Source: Dehalococcoidia bacterium
GTDB lineage: Bacteria; Chloroflexota; Dehalococcoidia; Dehalococcoidales; UBA1222
DNA length: 12,884 nucleotides
Reading direction: 5' to 3'
NCBI GenBank assembly: GCA_009779655.1
Contig: WRDV01000019.1
Location: 1-12,884 of the forward strand
The notes under the pieces are model-generated. The model was not told the DNA's origin. It saw only the letters and a list, made by a program, of their open reading frames with translations, and ran no database searches. Of the stretch, positions 6,536-12,884 are shown piece by piece. Numbering within the stretch: the first letter of the stretch is position 1; each line of letters begins with the position of its first letter. Position numbers and translations under genes: made by a program.

Positions 6536-7458
6536 ATGTTATTCTCCGTAAAGGCGCAAATTTCATTAATGTCGACAGCATCGCACAGTAGCATTACCAA
6601 GCGGTCCATGCCCAAAGCTATGCCGCTGCATTCAGGCAAGTATCCTACAGCCTCCAGAAACGGCTCCGATATTTGCATTCCGGTTCCATATTCACGTTCA
6701 ATTTGAGCCGCTTCTTTTTCGAAACGTCGGCGCTGTTCAGCGGCGTCGGTCAGCTCGCTGTAGGCGTTAGCTAACTCTATCCCCCCAATAAAAATCTCTG
6801 CGCGTTCCGCAACCAAGGGATTATCAGTTTTGAGGCGTGCCAGCGACGCCGCAGCAGCGGGATAATCTGTCAGCACGGTTGGGTGAGCCGGATCGAGTGC
6901 CGGCAGTACCAGCGCGGCCATGTCGTAGTCGAAACGCTCGGCATCGTAGGCGGCAACAGGATCCCAGCCGGCGCTTTGGAGGAAAGCGTCTTTAACACTG
7001 AGACGCGGCCATGGCAGCTGCATGTCTATGTTTTGTCCTTGATAGTGCAAAATTTTACTTCGGTGTAATTTTTGAATAACAGCAACTACTAACTGCTCGG
7101 CATCGCTTATGCTGTCTTGGTAATCAGCACCTGCGCGGTACCATTCCAGTAAACTGAACTCAGGGTTATGTAGCCTTCCCCGTTCTCCACCGCGGAAGCA
7201 GCGGCTAATCTGAAAAATTTGCTTGTAGCCTGCCGCCAGCAATCGCTTCATGTGCAATTCTGGAGAAGTAATTAAATACCACCCCTCGCTTTTTATAGGA
7301 GAAATATATCTTTCCGGCGCTATGGAAAGAACCCGCAAGGGGGTCTCAATTTCCAAAAACCCCTGCTTGCGGAAAAACTCGCGGACGACGCCATACACCT
7401 CAGCGCGGCGCTCAAGGTTCTTTTTTATTTGTGCAAGACGTTCCCGTTCAGCGGGCAT
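6532..7458 (-). CDS. epmA: EF-P lysine ligase EpmA (GenX/PoxA/YjeA), class II LysRS paralogue
   Basis: In characterised systems EpmA activates lysine (beta-lysine in E. coli) and attaches it to a lysine of elongation factor P. The 308-residue protein is a class II synthetase catalytic core without the N-terminal anticodon-binding OB domain of true lysyl-tRNA synthetase. Motif 1 is GFLEIETP (33-40), motif 2 runs from FRGGERG (88-94) to NPEFSLLEWYRAG (98-110), and motif 3 is GIALGMDRLVML (279-290). IGGIELANAYSELTDAAEQ (224-242) and TDYPAAAASLARL (197-209) are EpmA/LysRS substrate-pocket segments. The gene starts three bases after the efp stop, which directly supports the assignment. EpmB, the lysine 2,3-aminomutase making beta-lysine, is not in the window, so the lysine isomer used is unknown. 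Confidence 0.93.
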   Translation of the reverse strand: MPAERERLAQIKKNLERRAEVYGVVREFFRKQGFLEIETPLRVLSIAPERYISPIKSEGWYLITSPELHMKRLLAAGYKQIFQISRCFRGGERGRLHNPEFSLLEWYRAGADYQDSISDAEQLVVAVIQKLHRSKILHYQGQNIDMQLPWPRLSVKDAFLQSAGWDPVAAYDAERFDYDMAALVLPALDPAHPTVLTDYPAAAASLARLKTDNPLVAERAEIFIGGIELANAYSELTDAAEQRRRFEKEAAQIEREYGTGMQISEPFLEAVGYLPECSGIALGMDRLVMLLCDAVDINEICAFTENNI

Positions 7459-7461
7459 ATC

Positions 7462-8028
7462 CTACTTCTTGGCGGTTAGTCTTTCTACGTAAGCGCCGGT
7501 GCGGGTATCGATTTTCAATGAATCCCCTTCCTTGATGAAAGTGGGAACATCTAGGATGTAACCGGTTTCCATCTTTGCCGACTTGTTCTGTGCTGTAACG
7601 GTTGCGGCTTTAATGGCTGTGCCGGTTTCAATTACTGCTAATTCGACAAACACGGGGATGGAGATATCGATGGGGCGGTCGTCTAGTAACTGCACATTTA
7701 CAAGTACGCCTTCCTTGAGAAAGTTGATCTTATCGCCCATCTGTGCTTCGGAAACGAAAGTCTGATCGAAAGTAGACGTGTTCATAAAGATGTAATGGTC
7801 GCCCTCTTTATAAAGGTACTGCATTTCCTGGTTGCTGATACTGGCTTCATCCACTTTCTCGCCGGAATGAAAAGTAATATCTAATGTGCCGGCATCCAAC
7901 AGGTTTTTGAGACGCAACCTGTAGATGGCGCGTCCCTTGCCAGGCTTGACGAACTCGGCATTATCCACATTCCATGGTTTGCCCTGGTACATTAACTTGG
8001 TGTTTTTATGTACTTCTTCGATTTCCAT
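7462..8028 (-). CDS. efp: translation elongation factor P
   Basis: EF-P binds the ribosome between P and E sites and relieves stalling at consecutive prolines. The protein has 188 residues, the standard three-domain length, with loop EFVKPGKGRAIYRLRL (25-40) carrying Lys31 at the position equivalent to E. coli Lys34, the EpmA-modified residue. IPVFVELAVIET (domain II/III boundary) and the C-terminal signature from VPTFIKEGD to DTRTGAYVERL are intact. The KPGKG tip and an adjacent epmA point to lysyl-type rather than rhamnosyl modification, which uses an arginine. The start is fixed by homology: an in-frame stop lies shortly upstream and there is no other start codon between. The AGGAG at 8044-8048 is 15 bases from the ATG, unusually far. 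Confidence 0.96.
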   Translation of the reverse strand: MEIEEVHKNTKLMYQGKPWNVDNAEFVKPGKGRAIYRLRLKNLLDAGTLDITFHSGEKVDEASISNQEMQYLYKEGDHYIFMNTSTFDQTFVSEAQMGDKINFLKEGVLVNVQLLDDRPIDISIPVFVELAVIETGTAIKAATVTAQNKSAKMETGYILDVPTFIKEGDSLKIDTRTGAYVERLTAKK

Positions 8029-8070
8029 ATGCGGGTGGCTTTTCTCCTAATATGATTGTGCTGATAGTTT

Positions 8071-8099
8071 ATTCTAGCTATTATGCTATACACTTTCAG
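8071..8099 (-). promoter_or_regulatory. possible promoter of the efp-epmA-dut operon
   Basis: On the minus strand CTGAAA (8099-8094) and TAGAAT (8076-8071) are 17 bases apart, four of six and five of six matches to the sigma-70 consensus. Transcription would start near 8064, giving a leader of about 36 bases that contains the AGGAG at 8048-8044. An overlapping CATAAT (8085-8080) is a weaker alternative. The rest of the 114 bases between selB and efp shows no clear terminator. Confidence 0.35.
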
Positions 8100-8142
8100 T
8101 TAAAAAATCAATAAGATGTATTTTATACGGCGCATACTTGCC

Positions 8143-10029
8143 CTATGTCAGTTTTCTGCCGGGCACGCGCACATTGTCTCTGCGGCAGGTGTAGCCAAGC
8201 CGGTCCAAATATGCCAGAAGCGGCACGCTATACTTACGACTGAGCCCAAATTTTTGGTTTATATCCTGTATGCTGATACGACCGTTGCGTTTAAGCATTT
8301 CCATAATTTGAACACATATGCGCTCGAATTGTGTTTGTTCAAACAATACGCCGTCGCCTATGTTTATTAATAAGCCTTGTTTGATAAGGTAGTGTGTCAC
8401 CGGCATGTTAGCTGCTGACTGCTTTTCAATTTCACTGAGTGTCGGAGGCGCGGAAACCTGAGCGGTAAACTTATTCAGAAGCTCTTGTTTTATAGATTCC
8501 TGTTGCGGCGATAGCGTCGCTTTGTTGCCAGGCAGGTACAACATATCGTTCCGGCGTAGCAGTTTGCCTGTAGCGCTAAGGTGTTGCACTAAGGCGTCAA
8601 ACACTTCATGCGGTAACCCAATGACTCCTTGTATGGCATTATGCGGTATACCGGCCTGTAATGGATTAGTTTTATATATCGTTTCCATTAGCGCTAATAG
8701 TTTGAGGCAGCTCTCTTGCCAAACGACGGGCATTACAGCCCAGTCGCCTGATGTTACTAATAGCTTCTTGTACGCTAGTTGTATTACGTGCGCTGTAATT
8801 TCATCGGACGAATACATGCTGTTAATTAGCAGCAGGGACATTTTTGCCCAGCCATTCTTACTTACTTCAGATAGAATAAGCTCGTCAAGTTCCAGTGTCA
8901 GGCGCTTTCGCAGAAAAGCCGCGCGCGACGGCATGTCGGCCAATTTAACTTTTTCTGCCTGCGGGTCAAGCACTATGCCGCCGCCTATTGTCCTTGGCGG
9001 TGATTGCCGGCGTACTATGAAGCGTTCCCCTATGAATGAGGCGATATCTTCTCGGAAACGCAACTGTGCCAAGGAGCTCTCTCCCGGATGTAGAGATTTG
9101 TTTCCTATGAGGCTCACGCGTCCGAGCAATTCGCGCGTTTCCAGATAAACTAACACTTCTGATATACTCTTAAGTGGTGTTTCTGCGGCGGTTAACAATG
9201 TCAGCTGTGTGTCTATAATACGGCTTAATGATGGTTTGTGATGTATTGCGGTGACTATGTCGCCTCGGCGTATGTCTGTGCGCTTGACGCTTGCCAGATT
9301 GAGAGCAGCGCGTCCGCCGGGAGTGCCTTTACAGGAGTTTTTTTTGAAGTTTTCCAGATTGCGGATACGGGCCGTTAAGCCGGATGGAATGATGTTAACC
9401 TCGCTGCCTGTTTGGAATACTCCTTGCGACGATGTGCCTGTGACCACGACGCCGCTCCCTTTGATGACAAAAACGCGGTCTATGGGCAGGCGCGGTTTGC
9501 CAATATCTTGGCGCGGAGAGATGTTGTGCGCCATGGCGGCAATGGCTTGCTTGAGTTCTGCTATGCCTTCGCCACTGCGCGCGCTGACGCGCATGATTGG
9601 GGCATGCTCTAAGCCGGTTCCCGCAAGATGAACGGAGATGTCTTTCTCCAGCATCTCAAGCCACTCGGCGCTTTCTGTCAAGTCTATTTTATTCAGCGCA
9701 ATAATGCCATGCCTAACGCCCAACAAATCCAATATACGTAAGTGCTCTTCTGTCTGAAGCATCCAGCCATCATCTGCGGCTACCACTAGTAGTGAGGCGT
9801 CAATACTGAATAGTCCGGGGATAACGTTATGCACAAATTGTTTATGACCCGGAACATCAATAATGCCTACTGTTTCACCGCATGGCAGATCCATCCAAGC
9901 AAAACCCAGATCAATCGTCATGCCGCGCCTTTTTTCTTCAGGCAGGCGATCCGGATCGATAGCGCTGAGCGCCTTGACCAATGAGGATTTCCCATGGTCT
10001 ATATGGCCGGCGGTGCCGATAGTGAGCAC
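8143..10029 (-). CDS. selB: selenocysteine-specific elongation factor SelB
   Basis: SelB is the EF-Tu-like GTPase that carries selenocysteyl-tRNA(Sec) to UGA codons followed by a SECIS hairpin. From the GTG at 10029 it has 628 residues. G-domain motifs are GTAGHIDHGKSS (5-16), RRGMTIDLGF (34-43), DVPGHK (58-63) and NKID (113-116). The C-terminus holds winged-helix SECIS-binding domains, the last containing KYSVPLLAYLDRLGYTCRR and VRVPGRKL. The start is set by AAGGA eight bases upstream, inside the end of selA, and by the protein beginning directly at the first GTPase strand; an ATG at 10113 in the same frame lies within selA and adds 28 non-conserved residues. The selA stop is four bases before the GTG, so the genes are coupled. 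There is no clear T-run terminator after the TAG at 8145-8143. Confidence 0.96.
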   Translation of the reverse strand: MLTIGTAGHIDHGKSSLVKALSAIDPDRLPEEKRRGMTIDLGFAWMDLPCGETVGIIDVPGHKQFVHNVIPGLFSIDASLLVVAADDGWMLQTEEHLRILDLLGVRHGIIALNKIDLTESAEWLEMLEKDISVHLAGTGLEHAPIMRVSARSGEGIAELKQAIAAMAHNISPRQDIGKPRLPIDRVFVIKGSGVVVTGTSSQGVFQTGSEVNIIPSGLTARIRNLENFKKNSCKGTPGGRAALNLASVKRTDIRRGDIVTAIHHKPSLSRIIDTQLTLLTAAETPLKSISEVLVYLETRELLGRVSLIGNKSLHPGESSLAQLRFREDIASFIGERFIVRRQSPPRTIGGGIVLDPQAEKVKLADMPSRAAFLRKRLTLELDELILSEVSKNGWAKMSLLLINSMYSSDEITAHVIQLAYKKLLVTSGDWAVMPVVWQESCLKLLALMETIYKTNPLQAGIPHNAIQGVIGLPHEVFDALVQHLSATGKLLRRNDMLYLPGNKATLSPQQESIKQELLNKFTAQVSAPPTLSEIEKQSAANMPVTHYLIKQGLLINIGDGVLFEQTQFERICVQIMEMLKRNGRISIQDINQKFGLSRKYSVPLLAYLDRLGYTCRRDNVRVPGRKLT

Positions 10030-10033
10030 TTGG

Positions 10034-11449
10034 TTAGTCCTTTTGCGGCCATGCAGCAGCGATGATTTCAGAAAGCAGTTTATCCTGGTCGGCATAAACC
10101 GTGCGAAGGTCAATTAGAATAGCATCTTTTTCCACTCGAGCAACAAGCGGCGGGGATGACAGTCTTAGCTTGCGAGCTGTCTCATCTATCACGCCGTGCG
10201 GACTCAGGCGGATCAGTATTGTAGGCAGGCTTTGTTCCGGCAGTGCGCCGCCTCCCACCATACTTACGCCGTCTTGCGCGGCGGCGGGTATGCCCTGCGC
10301 TTTCAAGCGACGTATAACGGCGTGCGCGCGCGCGCGGAGGTCTTCTATTTTCGTTCCTATCATTTGCCATATAGGAATACTCGCGGCGGCGTTATCGTCC
10401 AGATAGCTTTTAATAGTGGCTTCTAGCGCGACGGCTGATAGTTTGTCCAAACGTATGACGCGCAGCAGAGGATGGTTTTGCATGAGGCGGATATATTTAT
10501 GCTTTCCTGCGATAATGCCTGCCTGCGGACCGCCTAATAGCTTGTCCCCGCTGAAACAGACTACGTCGGCTCCGTCGCGCAATGTTTCCATGACTGTTGG
10601 TTCATGCTCTAATCCGAAGTCTGCTGTGTCTAATAATACTCCGTTGCCCAGATCATGCACTAGTGGCAGATGTGCCTTGCCGGCTATAACGGACAATTCT
10701 TTTACAGATGCTTGACTGACGAAGCCTTTCTGTATGAAATTGGAAGGGTGTACTTTTAAAATAACTCCGGTTCGGGCATTGATAGCTTGTTCATAATCAT
10801 GCGCGGACGTTTTGTTGGTTGTACCTACCTCGCGCAAAATTACCCCGCTTTGTTCCAGTATCTCCGGTATGCGAAAACCGTTGCCGATCTGCACTAATTC
10901 TCCGCGCGATATGACGGCTTCTTTCCCGCTTGCTAAGGCAATCAATACAAGCAGCATGGCGGCGGCGTTGTTGTTGACCACAAGCGCGTCTTCGGAATCG
11001 CTGACTATAGATAGTAAGCGTCTTAGTTCCTGAAAACGATTTCCGCGAGTACCTTCGGAGAGGTTGCTTTCCAGATTGAAATAATGTCCCCCGATAGCAG
11101 TAAGCGCTTTAAGCGACGGATCGGATAAAGGAGCGCGGCCCAGATTGGTATGTAGTATGATGCCAGTGGCGTTGATGACAGGCTGGCTGAATCCGGGCCA
11201 TTCCTTAGATAGCCGCTGAGTAATAAGCAGAGCTATATTATCTATGGATATGGCCGGTGACGACTGATTGCTGCGCAGATCGCGGCGTAACTCTGCTAAT
11301 ATGCGACGCGCTGCCTCTTTTACCAATGGCCGCGAATAACGCATGACCGCGGCAGACATGGCGTCAGACTTAAGCAGTGTTTCCACAGCGGGTAATCTTC
11401 GTAGATTGGACTGAGAAGGAGAGTTGTTTGCCGAGATGGCTGCTTTCAT
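10034..11449 (-). CDS. selA: L-seryl-tRNA(Sec) selenium transferase
   Basis: SelA is the PLP-dependent enzyme, a decamer in studied bacteria, that converts seryl-tRNA(Sec) to selenocysteyl-tRNA(Sec) using selenophosphate. From the ATG at 11449 it has 471 residues. Seen: N-terminal tRNA-binding segment with LRRLPAVETLL (16-26), NATGIILHTNLGRAPLS (93-109), VNNNAAA (158-164), SRGELVQIG (181-189), EVGTTNKT (207-214), and the PLP lysine K303 in FSGDKLLGGPQAG (299-311). The 11449 start is preferred over an in-frame ATG at 11470 because its ATGA overlaps the selD stop and the family N-terminus needs no more. No Shine-Dalgarno is visible for either, so translation probably depends on reinitiation after selD. 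An alternating CG tract (10321-10334) encodes RARAHAV residues near the C-terminal domain. Confidence 0.96.
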   Translation of the reverse strand: MKAAISANNSPSQSNLRRLPAVETLLKSDAMSAAVMRYSRPLVKEAARRILAELRRDLRSNQSSPAISIDNIALLITQRLSKEWPGFSQPVINATGIILHTNLGRAPLSDPSLKALTAIGGHYFNLESNLSEGTRGNRFQELRRLLSIVSDSEDALVVNNNAAAMLLVLIALASGKEAVISRGELVQIGNGFRIPEILEQSGVILREVGTTNKTSAHDYEQAINARTGVILKVHPSNFIQKGFVSQASVKELSVIAGKAHLPLVHDLGNGVLLDTADFGLEHEPTVMETLRDGADVVCFSGDKLLGGPQAGIIAGKHKYIRLMQNHPLLRVIRLDKLSAVALEATIKSYLDDNAAASIPIWQMIGTKIEDLRARAHAVIRRLKAQGIPAAAQDGVSMVGGGALPEQSLPTILIRLSPHGVIDETARKLRLSSPPLVARVEKDAILIDLRTVYADQDKLLSEIIAAAWPQKD

Positions 11450-12492
11450 AACACAATAATCTGAGAGCATGCAGCGGTTTCCACTACGCGCCCGATCTCA
11501 ACGGCCTCGCTAACTCCTAGGTTATGCAGCCGTTCCAATAGCGCGGAGCATTTTTCTGGAGCTACGCACATAAGCAGCCCGCCGGATGTTTGCGGGTCGT
11601 AGAGCACGCTCATGGTATCTTCATCTATGCCGTCGGCTTGCACAATAGCGTTGCGGTATTCCCAATTAGCGTACATGCCTTCCGGTATTAGTCCCATGTG
11701 GGCAAATTGCATCGCCTCCGGTATGACCGGTACCAGCTTGCTGTTAATCTCAATAGAGGTTCCGCTGTTTTCTGCTATTTCTCCGGCATGCCCTATTAAG
11801 GCGAAACCGGTAACATCCGTACAGGCATGCACTCCGATTTCCAGCATGGCTTGGCATGCTTTATCGTTGAGCCGCGCCATTTGTACAATTAGCCTTTCTG
11901 TTACCTGCGACGGTAACATCTCAGCCTTGAGAGCCGTTGTTAATATGCCAGTGCCGATAGGTTTGGTTACAATAAGTTTATCTCCCACTTGAGCGCCGCC
12001 CTTGGTGATTATATGGTTGGGGTGAATAGTGCCTGTTACAGATAGGCCAAACTTGACTTCATCGTTACGTACGCTGTGGCCTCCCATAAGAGTCACTCCT
12101 GCCTCATTCAGCTTGTCCAGCGCGCCATGTAATATTTTTCCTAACACTGATATTTCCATACTCTCTGATGGGAAGCCTACGATATTCATGGCGGTTACGG
12201 GCTTCCCTCCCATGGCGTAAATGTCTGATATGCCGTTAGCGGCGGCAATCATGCCGAAACTATACGGTTCGTCCACTATAGCCGCAATCATATCTACTGT
12301 TTCCACAATAGCCAAATCTTCGCGCAGCTTGTACACGCCAGCGTCATCCTTTACTCCCGCCAAAACATTTTCGTTCTGCGGAATATTAAGACATCCCAAT
12401 GCCTGTGCTAAGTCACCCGGACTTAGTTTGGCCCCTCAACCAGAATAACGAGAGAGGGCGGTTAGCCTGATATTGCTACCATTCTCAACCAA
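11446..12492 (-). CDS. selD: selenide, water dikinase SelD, itself a selenoprotein (in-frame UGA = Sec19)
   Basis: SelD makes selenophosphate from selenide and ATP, the selenium donor for SelA. Translation from TTG 12492-12490, six bases after AGAGGAG (12505-12499), gives IRLTALSRYSG, then an in-frame TGA (12438-12436), then GAKLSPGDLAQALG and the rest of SelD, 348 residues in total, the family norm. The UGA falls exactly at the catalytic Cys/Sec position and retains the U-x-x-K spacing to K22 (C17 and K20 in E. coli). Later motifs include KDDAGVYKL (48-56), ETVDMIAAIVDEPYSFG (64-80), ISDIYAMGG (88-96), MGGHSVRNDEVKFG and PQTSGGLL near the C-terminus. Sec SelD proteins are known in other bacteria; the SECIS hairpin and the selA-selB genes downstream confirm decoding here. 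A conventional call would wrongly start at TTG 12399. Its stop overlaps the selA start (ATGA). Confidence 0.95.
12401..12438 (-). promoter_or_regulatory. bacterial SECIS element of selD with the Sec UGA codon
   Basis: Directly after the UGA (12438-12436) the minus strand forms a perfect 7-bp stem, CTAAGTC (12426-12420) with GACTTAG (12414-12408), capped by the five-base loop CGGGT. GCC (12432-12430) and GGC (12403-12401) can extend the base below an internal loop. Sixteen bases separate the UGA from the apical loop and the second loop base is G, which fits published bacterial SECIS rules (16-37 bases, G in the first two loop positions). SelB would bind this loop to direct Sec insertion. Confidence 0.9.
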
Positions 12493-12515
12493 AGTGTTCT
12501 CCTCTTGAATTAATC

Positions 12516-12618
12516 AGCGAACCATACCTTTAGCTATCCGAGCTATTCGCTACTTCATTACTTGTAAACTGTTTATTTGGGCGTGTCCCTGTAAGATAAG
12601 CACGCCTTATCGCCAAAT
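12516..12618 (-). promoter_or_regulatory. structured leader RNA of the selDAB operon (predicted pseudoknot plus hairpin)
   Basis: The leader begins at about 12621 and runs to the selD ribosome site. Domain I (12618-12575): an outer stem ATTTGG (12618-12613) with CCAAAT (12580-12575) encloses a hairpin GATAAG/CTTATC (12611-12606, 12600-12595) whose five-base loop GCGTG (12605-12601) is perfectly complementary to CACGC (12585-12581), allowing a pseudoknot. Domain II (12551-12516): AGCGAA (12551-12546) pairs with TTCGCT (12521-12516) around TAGCT/AGCTA (12545-12541, 12535-12531). The ribosome site (12505-12499) follows. I do not recognise a known riboswitch class. The pairings are read directly from the sequence; a regulatory role is inference. 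Confidence 0.55.
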
Positions 12619-12627
12619 TACAGAATG

Positions 12628-12636
12628 ATTATAACA
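12628..12636 (-). promoter_or_regulatory. extended -10 promoter of the selDAB operon
   Basis: On the minus strand TGTTATAAT is a complete TG-n-TATAAT extended -10 box. Transcription would start near 12621, giving a leader of about 130 bases before the TTG of selD. The expected -35 window (about 12651-12656) contains no good match, as is common for extended -10 promoters. TTGACT at about 12674-12669 is too far to serve it. Confidence 0.55.
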
Positions 12637-12691
12637 CATGGGGATAAAAGAAAGGCTCTCTAGAATTTAGTCAAGAGTTGTATTTAACGTA

Positions 12692-12715
12692 GGTTATCGT
12701 GAATTCACGATAACC
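12692..12715. repeat. perfect 24-base palindrome upstream of the sel operon
   Basis: The half-site GGTTATCGTGAA (12692-12703) is followed immediately by its exact reverse complement, centred on GAATTC. No T-run follows on either strand, so it is not a typical terminator. It lies about 56 bases upstream of the selD -10 box and could be an operator for that promoter or for a rightward gene beyond the window. The site does not match a regulator consensus that I can name. Confidence 0.7.
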
Positions 12716-12884
12716 CGTGCTTTGCGTTGATACATTGGACGAGAACTGTCCTAGTAGCAACACCTTGGATTGGAGTTAAAAAAGTTAGAACCGGGCTTCC
12801 CATACAGCATATAGTGTAATACTATAGCAAATTTACTTTTCATAGACTATATCCGCAGTGTATAAACCAATTGGAGATAAAATC
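12716..12884. other. intergenic DNA to the window edge, no gene seen
   Basis: I see no coding frame with family features and no tRNA. A short dyad TATAGT/ACTATA (12810-12815 and 12821-12826, five-base spacer) and an imperfect GGAC/GTCC dyad (12738-12752) are present. TTGGAG at 12870-12875 near the right edge could be a ribosome site for a rightward gene starting just outside, but no start codon is included. Confidence 0.35.

Noticed and set aside
8101..8142. Terminator after selB
   Set aside because: Only a four-base GTAT/ATAC stem precedes the T-rich stretch, too weak to call.
8522..9148. Long rightward open frame inside selB
   Set aside because: It is a shadow of the selB frame, rich in Ser, Arg and Cys with no recognisable domain, and SelB is fully supported on the other strand.
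10321..10334. Alternating CG tract as a Z-DNA or slippage element
   Set aside because: It lies within selA and simply encodes alternating Arg-Ala residues with intact frame; no sign of function beyond coding.
12493..12884. selC tRNA(Sec) gene upstream of selD
   Set aside because: No acceptor stem, T-loop consensus or long variable arm could be found on either strand; the hairpins there do not form a cloverleaf.

Overview
The window reads as chromosomal DNA of an anaerobic bacterium, most likely Bacillota and possibly a diderm class such as Negativicutes. The lineage is an inference from ksgA-ispE adjacency, an E. coli-like EF-P with its EpmA ligase, and a full selenocysteine (Sec) operon; no rRNA or other firm phylogenetic marker is present. 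Most of the window is ordinary housekeeping sequence. The unusual content lies at the two ends and in one intergenic region.

Left end (1-2504): the end of a degraded IS3-family element (leftward orfA fragment, terminal repeat near 321) has cut into a metallophosphoesterase gene, leaving only its C-terminal part. ksgA follows 1 nt later and carries a single-base frameshift near 1463. ispE starts inside the displaced ksgA stop codon. These three genes read rightward as one unit.

Middle (2528-8028): cca (tRNA nucleotidyltransferase) reads leftward. A 240-base divergent region holds a long imperfect hairpin and a good sigma-70-like promoter. It leads into a rightward group: a UPF0200-like P-loop kinase, a dCMP deaminase and a diacylglycerol kinase-like lipid kinase. 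This converges on a leftward efp-epmA-dut operon; the last genes of the two groups share a CTAG in which both stop codons lie. EpmA should attach lysine (beta-lysine in E. coli) to Lys31 of the adjacent EF-P. dCMP deaminase and dUTPase both make dUMP for thymidylate synthesis.

Right end (8143-12884): a leftward, tightly coupled selD-selA-selB operon supplies selenophosphate, converts seryl-tRNA(Sec) to selenocysteyl-tRNA(Sec), and delivers it to UGA codons. SelD itself is a selenoprotein: its catalytic residue is an in-frame UGA at 12438-12436, followed by a perfect 7-bp bacterial SECIS hairpin. A simple gene call would start 13 codons downstream of the UGA and lose the active site. Upstream is an extended -10 promoter and a leader of about 130 nt that can fold into a stem-enclosed pseudoknot plus a second hairpin domain, which I do not recognise as a known riboswitch. 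Beyond it lie a perfect 24-bp palindrome and about 170 bases with no gene I can see. No tRNA gene, CRISPR array or rRNA was found; selC, the tRNA that this operon needs, is not in the window.
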